From: a virus
DNA length: 42,192 bases
Strand: one strand, 5' to 3'
Virus record (IMG/VR): IMGVR_UViG_3300000553_000092
Location: 1-42,192 of that record
Shown: positions 13,667 to 22,796 of the stretch, one piece after another
Layout of the letters: each line of letters opens with the position of its first letter
How positions within the stretch are numbered: the stretch's first letter is position 1
Program-made: the position numbers and the translations under genes
Notes under the pieces: model-generated
Told to the model about the DNA's origin: nothing
Database searches by the model: none
The model's input: only the letters and a program-made list of their open reading frames with translations

Positions 13667-16600
13667 ATGATTTTAGAAAACCAAAAAGAAGCAGAAGTCC
13701 TCATGATTGGGGATATAAATGAAACAATTGCAATGTCACTAGACTTAGATTCTACACAGATGTTGATGCAGATGTTAAGTAAAAATCTTTATTCGGATGA
13801 GATTGGTTCTACTGTTAGGGAACTCTGTTAACACAATTTGTTCAAAATTATTAGGTAAATTAAAGAAGACTTACAATCTATATATAATAAATTGTATGAC
13901 AATGCGTCTTATTTTTTTTAAACGAAAGAAAGATAAGATGATGCTAAGTTTTTTAGAAACAGAACAAATTGAAGCAGCCTTACAAGGTAACTTGTAAGTG
14001 AAAATTGGGTGAATTGTCTGGGAAGTCCTGAAGAGGATAATCAGCAGCCAAGCTACATAGGAATGTGTAGAAGGTTCAACGACTAATAGCATACCACTAG
14101 AACAGTGATGAAGCTAACACGAGTGCCCGACAGCCAGTAAATCTGGTTGATGATATAGTCTGAGCTACAGATATAACAAAAAGAAACTGTAGAAGTAGAT
14201 ATAAAGAGATCTACGATAACAACACTGAGTAACGCCTTAGATAGTCATAGAAGAGCTGGAGTTGACAAACCAATCATCGTTTCATTAAAAATGAACAAAG
14301 AATATAATTATGAATTTACTGTAGAGGACTTTGGGGTAAAAGAAGAAACTTGCCCTCCTATTAAGTAATTATTAGGTAATAAAGAGAGCTAACCCATTTT
14401 AAAATGGGGTGTTGACATTTTTTGTCAGCTATCGGGGAAACCTAAGTAAGTAATAGAAGATTATATATTTGGTTTATATTGTTATATTTTGTACATTTGA
14501 AGAAAATATAACAATATGAAATTTTTAAGAACAGGATTAAATGAAGATTATTTTAAACAAATAGATTCTGAAGAAAAAGCATATTTCTTAGGATTTATAG
14601 TTGCTGATGGTTGTATAGTAAAAGATAAAGATACAACAATTAAGAAAGCTCAGAATAGATTAGTAATATCTATTCAGAATAGAGATGGTTATATTTTAGA
14701 GATAATCAATAATAGAATTAGTCCATATAAAAAATTACAAAATTGGACTTATGTTGGTCATCCTCTCTGGAGTAAACGAGTAACATTTAAAATAAATTCA
14801 AATAAACTTTGTAATGATTTAGAAACTTTAGGAGTAACATCTATGAAATCTGGAAATGAACAATTTCCCATAATAGATAAGTTATTAATGAGACATTTCG
14901 TTAGAGGATATTTCGATGGAGATGGATGTTGTTATGTTAAAACTATAAACAAAATCTGTAAACATGGAGGTAAACTTAAAGTTAAAGTTATTTTCACATG
15001 TCTTAATGAAAAGTTTTTAGAAGAATTACAAAAAGAACTAGAAGGTATAGGTATAATAAAAAAGATTATCAAAAAAGGAAATAGACAAGATGTATTTCAA
15101 TATACTATTGAAAATAAAAAAGATGTTCCTACCTTTTTTCATTATATTTATAATAATTCTAACTTATTCTTAAAAAGAAAATATGAGAAATTTTTATATG
15201 GCAATCCCGAACTAATTAACATTATAATAAATGTTAACAGTGTAGAGACTAGTAGTTGAAACTTTATTGCATTAATAAAGAATATAATACTACAAACAGG
15301 AGTTCTCCATCCTATAACTAGGATGAAAAGATAGTCCACTCCCTTTGGAAACATTGGGGTAACGTGAGGTTTAGACAATGATGATATTAAGAATATTATT
15401 AGTAAATATGGAAAGAGTTTAGCTAGAAATGAAGCTAATTCGTTGGGTATGATGGGTTTAGGCTTTAAATCACCATTGGCTTATACATCTGCCTTCTATT
15501 TTATCTGTAGGAAAGATGGAATGGAACGTAAGTACATGATGTATGAAGGCGAAGATGGTAATGCTATAGATCTTTTATATGAATCAGAAACAACTGAAAT
15601 AAATGGTGTAAAGGTTATAGTACCTATTAAGTCAGGAGACAAATATTCCTTTGTACTTAAGATTAAAGAGCAACTTGCTTATTTTGAAAATATATATTTC
15701 GATTGTAATGGAGATGTTAATAACAACTTTCTAATCAATCGTAGTGAGCTCTTTCAATATTCTGAATTATCGAAGGATAGTGATATGCACTTGTGTTTGG
15801 ACAATGTTTATTATCCTTTAGATTTTGGTAAACTAGGTATTAGTCGTATTAATGTTCCAATAGGATTAAGATTTGGTTTAAATGATGGTATTTTTCCTAT
15901 TCCTAATAGAGAGTCTCTAAGATATACTCCTGAAACAAAGCAAATAATAATTGATAAGATTCATTTAGTAGCTGATTATTTTGTAGATAAGTTTAATTCT
16001 CAAATAGTCGATGCTGATAATCTTGATAATATTTTTAATTTTTATGAGAATAAAATTAGAAATGTGACTCTTGGAACAAAACTATATGATATTGCTACAT
16101 TAATTCCTTTCTCATCAAAGAATATAGTTGAGCCTTCTTATACAAATATTAAATATTTGGATTTAAAACAATTGTATAAAATAAAAGATCATATTATGGA
16201 TGAATATCGTGTACAATTTATTTATCGTAGAGGAAAGATTAGTGAAAGTAACGAATCATTTAAAGCTAACGATTTAAAGAATGGTAAATACTATATAACT
16301 ACAGGTAGAGTATCTGGTAATAAACGAGAGTATATGAAAAGTATTCTTAACGACACTCATTATTTTGTAACAAAGATAAGAAGTTTTACATTAGGAGATC
16401 GTTATAGTACTTCTTATAATAAATATCATACACTTCTAGCTTTAGATAAACAACCTAAACATCTTTGGAGAAAAATCATTATAGAGTTTCAGAATATTCA
16501 AAAGATCTATATTAATATGTTTAAGGATTATGAGGCTATTGAAATTCCTAAAAGTTGGCTCGATGAGAGAAAAAAGAAAAGAGTCTCTGTTGGTGGTGGT

Positions 16601-17443
16601 AGAAGAGTAAAACTTACTGGTCAGATCTTTGGAAAGACTTGTGCACCTCTTGAAAGATATGTATCAGGAAAGAGTTCAAAACTTATTCCTATTACTCTCG
16701 ACTTAGCAACTCTTCATAAATTTAAAGGAATAAGTGTTTATACATCTTATGATGATGCTCTTGTACTTGATTCTTTATATACAATATCAAGAGGTGCTCA
16801 CAAGATTAGATGTGTAGCATTTTCTGATAGAGAAATGAAGATAGTTAACACAATAAATATTCACAATTTTATGTCATATGAAAAGTTTATGGAAGGAAAA
16901 AATGCACCTTTTAAACGTTTAGTTACAGCTCATCTAATTTATGAACTAGTAGATACATACAAACACGTATTTACAAAGTGTAGTCATATTAAGAGTATAT
17001 CAACAGAATTATTTACTGATATTAAAACTTTAAATGAATATCGAAATAAGTATTATATCAATCGTTCAACTTCAGAGATGTATCAAGCAATGTTAGAGGT
17101 TGCTAACGAACATCGATTGTTCGATTCTTCAATTTATTCTACTTATCTAAAAGTTAAATCACTTCTAGAAAAACTTAAGTTTATGGAGATTATTCTTAAA
17201 CGAAGTATAGATGAATCTTCTTATGGATATGGATCTGAAAGAGCGTTTCGCATTGAAGAAACTCATGATCTTTTAGTAGATATGTGTAAGTATTATAAAT
17301 TTAAAATGAATATTGAAAATTATAAACTTCCTGATCCTATTATACAGATAGAGAACAATAATGAATCGAAAGAAGAAACGTTTGCTGAGAATGAAGATTC
17401 AATAGAAGATGAATTAGTAGAATTACAAGAACAAATAGTATAA
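13667..17443 (+). CDS. rIIA: rIIA-like GHKL ATPase, split by two group I introns
   Basis: Three exons, 13667-13828, 14228-14337 and 15367-17443, join in frame to 2349 bases, 782 residues. Joining restores two GHKL ATP-binding motifs: the N box, VREL-C|SN-ALD (Asn56), and the G1 box, EDFGV|GLD (Asp88, Gly90, Gly92). A glycine-rich MGLGFKSP follows in exon 3. Both 5' exons end in T and both introns end in G, as group I splicing requires. rIIA/rIIB pairs occur in T4 and crAss-like phages; in T4 they are membrane-associated and guard against exclusion. Unspliced RNA meets a stop at once in intron 1. Residues after about 250 have no recognised fold. Confidence 0.85.
13829..14227 (+). ncRNA. Group I intron 1 in rIIA (no ORF)
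   Basis: A 399-base intron with the conserved core: AATCAGCAGCCAAGC (14039-14053, P4 region), AAGGTTCAACGACTA (14071-14085, P3/P7) and GATATAGTCTGAGC (14152-14165, 3' P7). Two terminal hairpins follow (14165-14192 and 14195-14214), resembling P9 extensions. It ends in G14227. The 5' exon ends in T13828. It carries no endonuclease gene. Sequence layout suggests subgroup IA/IB. Confidence 0.85.
14468..14499 (+). promoter_or_regulatory. Complete Bacteroidota-type promoter inside intron 2
   Basis: TTTG (14468-14471), a 20-base spacer and TACATTTG (14492-14499) match the consensus. It lies 16 bases before the endonuclease ATG, so the gene can be transcribed independently of rIIA. Confidence 0.7.
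14516..15259 (+). CDS. Intron-encoded LAGLIDADG homing endonuclease
   Basis: A 247-residue protein. First motif AYFLGFIVADG (22-32), second FVRGYFDGDG (about 127-137), both with catalytic Asp. It lacks the N-terminal HTH of the two free-standing paralogues, and its second motif shares most of their nucleotide sequence there. It lies wholly within intron 2 and should cleave intronless rIIA at the G1-box codons, driving intron homing. Confidence 0.88.
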   Translation: MKFLRTGLNEDYFKQIDSEEKAYFLGFIVADGCIVKDKDTTIKKAQNRLVISIQNRDGYILEIINNRISPYKKLQNWTYVGHPLWSKRVTFKINSNKLCNDLETLGVTSMKSGNEQFPIIDKLLMRHFVRGYFDGDGCCYVKTINKICKHGGKLKVKVIFTCLNEKFLEELQKELEGIGIIKKIIKKGNRQDVFQYTIENKKDVPTFFHYIYNNSNLFLKRKYEKFLYGNPELINIIINVNSVETSS

Positions 17444-17463
17444 ACAATTAAAATCAATAAATT

Positions 17464-19089
17464 ATGTCAATTTTTACATTAGATTGGTTCAAGTCTGAAA
17501 GAGAAAAGGAACTTGAACAATTAAAAATCGAAGAACAGAAGTTAAAAAATCAACTGTTACAGAAAATGCTGGATTCAGAAGATCTATTTAAAAGTGCAAC
17601 AATAAATCCAATGCGTCCTACTACTACGTTAGGTCCTAGAAATTATCAAATATCTTCAGAAATTAAATCTGATGAATTAGATAATGTAACAGCAGCCGAA
17701 GAATATATGGAAAGTGTTCCAGTTGCTCCAGTTGATATCCAGGAGATTATGAAGCCAGTACAAAGTGAAACAGTAAAGAATATAGTTGAGAAGAAAGAGG
17801 AAAAAGTAATTATTCTATCAAATCCTTCAGTAGTACCTCTTACTGTATATAAAACTGCAAAACTGATCAATAATGTTATTAACGTTATTCTAAGAGACGG
17901 AACCATTCTTACTAGAGTTGGTGTAGATAAATATTTCTTTGAACAGATCAAGTCCGCAACAACTGAGCAGGAAATTCGTGATATATTTGTTCCTAAGGAA
18001 AAGATAGCTCAGAAGAAAGTTGATGAAGAGAAGATAGAAATAGTTAAGAAAGAGATTGAGGAAACTAAAGTATTACTCAAAGGAATTGATCTATTAAAAA
18101 ATTCTCCTGAATTTGAAATGAAAGACAGTTCTGTTTATCTGAAAGGAATAGATAGAACTATACCTAAACTACTTGTAGAACAATTTGTTAAATTGTTTAG
18201 TAAGTATGAAGGATTAAAAGTTGAGAAGACTGATGAATTTCTGGCATTAAAGAAGTTTTGGTTGAAATGTTGTTTAAATCCAAACGCTCAAAGTGCAGAA
18301 GATCTTTATTTATTCTTATCAAAACATCAATTTAAAATTGATAGACATGGTAATTTCTATGCTTATAGACGAGTAGTGAGTCAAAATACATCTACAGACA
18401 AAGATCTAGTTGATTTTATTTCTAATGCTTATAATAAAGTAAAAGCTGTATGGAAGAAAAGTCCTAAAAATTTTGAAGTATTTAATGATAATGACTACGT
18501 AATTGTAGATAGTAGTAAACAAAATCATGGATATAACAAACATGTAGGTAATCTTAAAGATCTGTATGAAAATCTTCCTAACATGGAGGAAAACAGTTAT
18601 ACAGATGCTCAAACACACTCTTTTAAATATAGAGTAGGAGAGATTATAAGTATGCCAAGATATCTTGGAGATGATAACAATGCTGTTAGTTGTAGTAAGG
18701 GATTCCATCAAGCCAGTAAAGAATATGACTATAGTGGCTTTGGAGATACACCTATTCTCAGTATTGTTAATCCTATGGATGTATTAGCTGTTCCAAGAGG
18801 AGAAGTTGGTAAACTTAGAGTTTGTCGATGGTTCTTTGCAATGACTCTTCCTGAAAAAGAGAAGTATATATTGGATGATAATGCATTTGATGTTACTGAT
18901 CTTGGAGATATTTTCGAAGAGAAGTGTATAAGTAATGTTGAAGAACATGTAACTACTAGTTATGCTGAAGAAGTAAAACGACATACGTTCAATGTTCCTA
19001 AATTATTCACAGAAAACATGGATTCTGTTATTACATCTCTGAAGGAAATGGAGAATATTATTTCTAAAAGAATTGCTATAATTGAATAA
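17464..19089 (+). CDS. rIIB: rIIB-like protein
   Basis: A 541-residue protein directly after rIIA, as in other phages with this pair. The N-terminal 65 residues are a coiled coil (KSEREKELEQLKIEEQKLKN). The C-terminal half carries the rIIB pattern: DRHGNFYAYRRV, then YRVGEIISMPRYLGDDNN, then SCSKGFHQAS and a long conserved segment containing VCRWFF. T4 rIIB acts with rIIA at the membrane; the mechanism is unclear. This protein is longer than T4 rIIB because of the coiled-coil N-terminal half. Confidence 0.8.
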   Translation: MSIFTLDWFKSEREKELEQLKIEEQKLKNQLLQKMLDSEDLFKSATINPMRPTTTLGPRNYQISSEIKSDELDNVTAAEEYMESVPVAPVDIQEIMKPVQSETVKNIVEKKEEKVIILSNPSVVPLTVYKTAKLINNVINVILRDGTILTRVGVDKYFFEQIKSATTEQEIRDIFVPKEKIAQKKVDEEKIEIVKKEIEETKVLLKGIDLLKNSPEFEMKDSSVYLKGIDRTIPKLLVEQFVKLFSKYEGLKVEKTDEFLALKKFWLKCCLNPNAQSAEDLYLFLSKHQFKIDRHGNFYAYRRVVSQNTSTDKDLVDFISNAYNKVKAVWKKSPKNFEVFNDNDYVIVDSSKQNHGYNKHVGNLKDLYENLPNMEENSYTDAQTHSFKYRVGEIISMPRYLGDDNNAVSCSKGFHQASKEYDYSGFGDTPILSIVNPMDVLAVPRGEVGKLRVCRWFFAMTLPEKEKYILDDNAFDVTDLGDIFEEKCISNVEEHVTTSYAEEVKRHTFNVPKLFTENMDSVITSLKEMENIISKRIAIIE

Positions 19090-19098
19090 GTTAGAAAC

Positions 19099-19136
19099 AA
19101 TGATATCCAAGGATTTTATTATCTTTGGATATCATT
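19099..19136. terminator. 16-bp hairpin after rIIB
   Basis: A near-perfect inverted repeat (19099-19114 with 19121-19136, one G-U pair, six-base loop), followed by AATTTAATT. The T-run is weak, so it may be a terminator or an RNA-processing/stability hairpin ending the rII transcript. Confidence 0.6.
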
Positions 19137-19148
19137 AATTTAATTAGA

Positions 19149-19532
19149 ATGGTTAAAACTAAAAAAGTTAGAGTATTGAAGAATAAGTCAAGATGTAATG
19201 GTACATTAACCGAGTCTGCATTTTGGGCATTTATTCGCAGTGCTCTAAGACAGAAATCGAGATGGTGGAAACCAATATATCTTGCTAAAGTAAATGCTAG
19301 AAGATCTTATGCTGGAGTAAATAAAAGACAAAAGTTTGAATATCAGTGTAATCATTGTAAAAAATGGTTTCCTGAAAAAAAAGTTAATGTCGATCATATA
19401 ATTCCAGCAGGAACTCTTACATGTGCAAACGATCTTCCTGGATTTGTTGAAAGATTATTTGTAGAGATTGAAGGATTACAGGTACTATGTTCAGATTGTC
19501 ATAACGAAAAAACGAAAAATGAAAAACCATGA
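19149..19532 (+). CDS. HNH endonuclease (non-homing type)
   Basis: A 127-residue protein read from 19149; an earlier in-frame ATG lies inside the terminator hairpin and is unlikely. A CxxC knuckle (CNHCKKWF), the core VNVDHIIPAG and a second CxxC (VLCSDCHNEKTKNEK) make a complete HNH with structural zinc. The basic N-terminal region should bind DNA. Position among replication genes and a compact form suggest a phage DNA-processing nuclease rather than a mobile element, but both remain possible. Confidence 0.78.
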   Translation: MVKTKKVRVLKNKSRCNGTLTESAFWAFIRSALRQKSRWWKPIYLAKVNARRSYAGVNKRQKFEYQCNHCKKWFPEKKVNVDHIIPAGTLTCANDLPGFVERLFVEIEGLQVLCSDCHNEKTKNEKP

Positions 19533-19855
19533 CAGCAATTGCAGAATGGAGAACCAATCGTCTATATTATGGAGTATTAGAAGTACGAGAGGAGAATATA
19601 AAAAAAGCTCTTAATGCTAATAAGTCTTTAAAAGTCATAGTAACTGCAGAATGTGACGATTATATGATTTTAGATCGAGAAATGCTTTTAAATCCTGAAG
19701 ATATAGAAACACGAAAAGCATCTGGTAAATGGAAGGATGATTATACTTTATATAAGTATTCCTGGTTTCCTTTTCAGGAAATAGGAGTTAAATTAATTAG
19801 AAAAATTAAAAAGAATGGCAATACAAGGGGTAAGCAAAACAGAAGCAAACTATGA
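19529..19855 (+). CDS. Small hypothetical protein
   Basis: A 108-residue protein with a basic C-terminus (VKLIRKIKKNGNTRGKQNRSK). It overlaps both neighbours by four bases (ATGA), implying translational coupling. The N-terminal half looks alpha/beta. No family recognised. Confidence 0.55.
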   Translation: MTAIAEWRTNRLYYGVLEVREENIKKALNANKSLKVIVTAECDDYMILDREMLLNPEDIETRKASGKWKDDYTLYKYSWFPFQEIGVKLIRKIKKNGNTRGKQNRSKL

Positions 19856-20061
19856 AGAAAGTATTTTTAGTTAGTTTTACACCAATGACTAGAGTAGTTG
19901 TTGATGTGAATGATGAAACTTTAGAAGATTTATAAGATTTTCATAAAGTTATTAGAGTAGCTCGTCAGAAAATGATAGATAATATAAACGATTATCTTAT
20001 AGGAGATACATGTGACGAAACAAGTATTGATACAGAGTGTCCTTATGATCTAAAAACCTAA
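19852..20061 (+). pseudogene. Small conserved phage gene interrupted by an in-frame TAA
   Basis: The frame reads MKKVFLVSFTPMTRVVVDVN..., meets TAA at 19933-19935 after 27 codons, then continues for 41 codons (DFHKVIRVARQKMIDNINDY ... DTECPYDLKT) to a second TAA. Both halves match one small protein family of Bacteroidota phages (start 'MKKV.LVSF...TRVVVD', end 'DTECPY'), so the stop splits a single gene. It is a nonsense mutation, a sequencing error or, less likely, readthrough. A GIY-YIG-type gene begins two bases after it. Confidence 0.65.
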
Positions 20062-20063
20062 AA

Positions 20064-20720
20064 ATGGCTATATTATATCAACATGTAAGATTAGATACTA
20101 ATGAAATATTTTATATTGGTGTAGGAGTTAACATTAAACGAGCCTATGCTACTAAATGTAGAAATAGGTTTTGGAAAGCCGTAACCTCTAAAACTAAATA
20201 CAAAGTAGAAATCTTATATTCCGATATATCATATGATGAAGCTTTAAATTTAGAAATGAATTTGATAGAACTGTATGGTAGACGAACTTTAGGAACAGGC
20301 ACTTTAGTTAATATAGATAGAGGAGGAAGAGGCGCTGCAGGCTATCATCAATCTCCAGAAGTTATAGCAAACAGAGTAGCTAAAATAAGAGGAAGATCAC
20401 CTTCTGAAGAAACAAAAGAGAAACTCAGAGTATCTAATCTTGGTAAAAAACGATCTGATAAAACTAGAGAAGCAAATAGAAAAGCTAATCTTGGAAAAAT
20501 ATTATCAGATTCTCATAAACAAAAAATATCAGAAGGATTGTTAAGAAATATCAATAAGCCAAAGTATAAATCTGGAATAAAAATAATAAATGAAGAGACA
20601 GAAGAAATCTATAAATCTTCATCTATGGCTGCTGCTATAGCAAATATTCCTAGAGAAACTTTTAGACGTTGGTTGAATAATTCTTCTGATAAATGTAAAC
20701 CTTTTAAATATTTAAAATAA
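20064..20720 (+). CDS. GIY-YIG-type homing endonuclease with NUMOD repeats
   Basis: A 218-residue protein. The N-terminal domain is a variant GIY-YIG fold (LYQHVRLDTNEIFYIGVG, then a basic helix with KRAYATKCRNRFWKAV, then a Glu in ALNLEMNLIELYGRR). NUMOD3-like repeats follow (RGRSPSEETKEKLRVSNLGK, LGKILSDSHKQKISEGLL), and a NUMOD1/IENR1-like module ends the protein (INEETEEIYKSSSMAAAIA). It lies between the interrupted small gene and the PD-(D/E)XK nuclease gene. I see no separate promoter or terminator, unlike the other endonuclease genes. Confidence 0.75.
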   Translation: MAILYQHVRLDTNEIFYIGVGVNIKRAYATKCRNRFWKAVTSKTKYKVEILYSDISYDEALNLEMNLIELYGRRTLGTGTLVNIDRGGRGAAGYHQSPEVIANRVAKIRGRSPSEETKEKLRVSNLGKKRSDKTREANRKANLGKILSDSHKQKISEGLLRNINKPKYKSGIKIINEETEEIYKSSSMAAAIANIPRETFRRWLNNSSDKCKPFKYLK

Positions 20721-20721
20721 A

Positions 20722-21780
20722 ATGATTGGTGGAGTAAATAGAAATAGAAGTGAACAGAGCTATCGTGAGGTACTATTAGACTCATATAGCTCATTGAAAG
20801 ATTTTAGTATGGATCGTAAGTTATATCAAAAACGATACATTCTAAATGAAAAAATAGAAGATAAATTCAATCAGGCTCTTCTTATGGGACAACTTGTTGA
20901 TTGTTTATTATTGGAAAAAGAATTATTTGATACGAGATTCTATATGTCTGCATGTGCTAGTGCTCCTACAGGAAATATGTTAAAATTTGTAGAAGCTCTA
21001 TATGATCATACAAAACAGGCTACTAATAATGAAGGTGAAATTAATCGTTCTTTTGAAGATATTAGTAGAAGTGCATATATAGATAGTGGATATAAGATAT
21101 CTTTTGATAGAGTTATTAATACATTCGTAGGCAGTGATGCTGAGATTTATTACAATGAGATTAGAAAAGTAAGAACTAACAATCTATCTGTTGTAACCAC
21201 TCAGGACATTACCAATGCTGAAAGAATAGTTGAAGAGCTTAAAACTAATTCTACTACTAGAGATATAGTAAATTTGGTAAATAGTGTTAGATATACTGTT
21301 ATGAACCAACATCAAGTAGAAGGATATTCTGTTGGTGGTCATTTATTTAAGAGTATGATGGATAAAGTTATTGCAGACCATCAGGAGAAAACTATTCAAG
21401 TTTATGATCTAAAATGTATCTGGGCTGTTGAAAATTTCTATGAAGAATATTATCTTTATCGTAGAGCTTATATTCAGGCTTATCTATACTATCGTGCTGC
21501 AATGTTTCTAACATTAGACTCAGAGGGTTCTGTATATGAATATAATGTTCTTCCTCCCAAATTTATTGTTTGTGATAGTACAAACTATTTTAGTCCTTTA
21601 ATTTATACATTAGATTATAATGATCTGGCTGATGCTCTTCTTGGATTTGAGTATAAAGGTAGAGATTATCCTGGTGTAAAGATCTTAATTGAGAATTTGC
21701 AATGGGCATTACAAAACAATATCTGGAATACCTCCAGACAGAACTATATAACAAATGGAATAGTAAAATTAAGAGAATAG
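20722..21780 (+). CDS. PD-(D/E)XK nuclease (Cas4/RecB-like)
   Basis: A 352-residue protein with the layout of the crAss-like PD-(D/E)XK family: SYSSLKDFSMDR near the start, LLMGQLVDCLLLE as the first acidic helix, MMDKVIADHQ followed by IQVYDLKC as the D...(D)xK catalytic strands, and a helix YRRAYIQAYLYYRAAMF with the QAxxY pattern. It probably degrades or processes DNA ends in recombination with the RecA and Sak4-like proteins. No Cys cluster for an iron-sulphur centre is seen. Confidence 0.75.
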   Translation: MIGGVNRNRSEQSYREVLLDSYSSLKDFSMDRKLYQKRYILNEKIEDKFNQALLMGQLVDCLLLEKELFDTRFYMSACASAPTGNMLKFVEALYDHTKQATNNEGEINRSFEDISRSAYIDSGYKISFDRVINTFVGSDAEIYYNEIRKVRTNNLSVVTTQDITNAERIVEELKTNSTTRDIVNLVNSVRYTVMNQHQVEGYSVGGHLFKSMMDKVIADHQEKTIQVYDLKCIWAVENFYEEYYLYRRAYIQAYLYYRAAMFLTLDSEGSVYEYNVLPPKFIVCDSTNYFSPLIYTLDYNDLADALLGFEYKGRDYPGVKILIENLQWALQNNIWNTSRQNYITNGIVKLRE

Positions 21781-22335
21781 ATGGAGATAACAAGAACAAT
21801 TACAACAATGTTTATGGTTCCCACTCTAGGAATTCCTAAGAAGCAGTTATTGGATAATACCTTTATTAATGCATTTGTTCAAAACGATTTGAATAATTTA
21901 TATTATGAAGATGTTGTTTATCTTCTATTTCTTCCTCAAAATTTAGATAAATTTAGGGAATTTATAACTGATGAATATGAACGTACTTCTTCTATAATTG
22001 AGGACTATGATTGTGCAGATGGTTATGTAGTAGTGGTTTATAAATTAGATTCTGAACTAAAATCAGATTTTAAACTTATTCAAGAAAGTAAATATTCAAA
22101 AACTTCTACAAAATTTCAGAAATTATTTCCTGAAACAGTAAAAATTCCAAACGGATTACGTACGATAAAAGAAGTACATTCTTTACAATACAAAATCTTT
22201 AATAAATCTCAAGATATGATAAATCACTGGGAGATTATGTTTGATGTAAAGTTTACTGAAGATATGGAGGTTTGGGATAGATTTGATTTAATAAAAGAAA
22301 CACTAACTCTTGATAAATTTAAAGAACATGTTTAA
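21781..22335 (+). CDS. Conserved phage protein of unknown function
   Basis: A 184-residue protein, starting immediately after the nuclease stop. The N-terminus (TRTITTMFMVPTLGI) and a middle segment (LDKFREFITDEYERTSSIIEDYDC, split by conserved aromatics) look like a protein kept between nuclease and RecA genes in related phages. No catalytic motif. Confidence 0.55.
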   Translation: MEITRTITTMFMVPTLGIPKKQLLDNTFINAFVQNDLNNLYYEDVVYLLFLPQNLDKFREFITDEYERTSSIIEDYDCADGYVVVVYKLDSELKSDFKLIQESKYSKTSTKFQKLFPETVKIPNGLRTIKEVHSLQYKIFNKSQDMINHWEIMFDVKFTEDMEVWDRFDLIKETLTLDKFKEHV

Positions 22336-22636
22336 TAAAGAATTATATAAAAAGTTAGAACATCAATTTGGTATAGAGAGGATGAAATCCTTTGCTGAAA
22401 TAATGGCTGTTAGACATGATATATTATTTACAGATAGCGATGAGTCTTTGAATGGGGAAGACTTTGAAAGAGATTGGTGGCTTGATAAATACGCTGAACT
22501 TTCAAATATTCCTAAAAATCCAGACTCTATAGAGGAGGCAATGACCATTCTTCAAGAGCAAGGATATTACAATTTTCAAATAAAATTTCTTAACGACTTT
22601 GAAAATGAAGAATTCAGAATACGAGACATTGATTAA
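22328..22636 (+). CDS. Hypothetical protein
   Basis: A 102-residue, mainly helical acidic protein. I chose the ATG at 22328 over the in-frame one at 22310 because it gives a short 8-base overlap with the preceding stop. A repeated acidic motif (FERDWWLDKYAEL) is the main feature. Unknown function. Confidence 0.5.
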   Translation: MFNKELYKKLEHQFGIERMKSFAEIMAVRHDILFTDSDESLNGEDFERDWWLDKYAELSNIPKNPDSIEEAMTILQEQGYYNFQIKFLNDFENEEFRIRDID

Positions 22637-22775
22637 TAAAGGTTTTAGAATTTATAAGATAAATAAAGATAAAATCTGGATTAGAAATAAGAAAGGTTGG
22701 TCGATTGTAGATAATTATTCTGAAACTAGATGGTCAGAACTTTTAAATAATGATAAAGCACTTTGTGATCAATAA
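22605..22775 (+). CDS. Small basic hypothetical protein
   Basis: A 56-residue ORF overlapping the preceding gene by 32 bases. It encodes a plausible beta-rich small domain (GFRIYKINKDKIWIRNKKG, then WSELL). It fills the gap before recA, and the aromatic and Lys content fits its neighbours. Moderate support only. Confidence 0.45.
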   Translation: MKNSEYETLINKGFRIYKINKDKIWIRNKKGWSIVDNYSETRWSELLNNDKALCDQ

Positions 22776-22796
22776 TCCTCTTAAAATTAAAATTGA

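Larger units (their letters stand above)
14338..15366 (+). ncRNA. Group I intron 2 in rIIA, hosting an endonuclease gene
   Basis: A 1029-base intron. The 5' part has hairpins (AACCCATT-TTAA-AATGGGG) and a core-like ATCGGGGAAACCTAAGT (14431-14447). The 3' part has the P8-like hairpin CATCCT...AGGATG and GATAGTCCACTCCC (about 15330-15343), the usual P7 3' strand. It ends at G15366, which lets the split codon GT|A restore the G1 box. The LAGLIDADG gene fills the middle. Confidence 0.82.

Noticed and set aside
13797-13997. 66-codon ORF crossing the first rIIA exon/intron border
   Set aside because: It shares no homing-endonuclease motif, overlaps the true exon in another frame and lies in intron core sequence.
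15368-15443. A separate rIIA start near 15443
   Set aside because: Frame and motifs continue upstream to 15367 and join to two earlier exons across introns.
17646-18984. Minus-strand ORFs opposite rIIB
   Set aside because: They mirror the coding frame of rIIB and have biased hydrophobic composition with no promoter or family.
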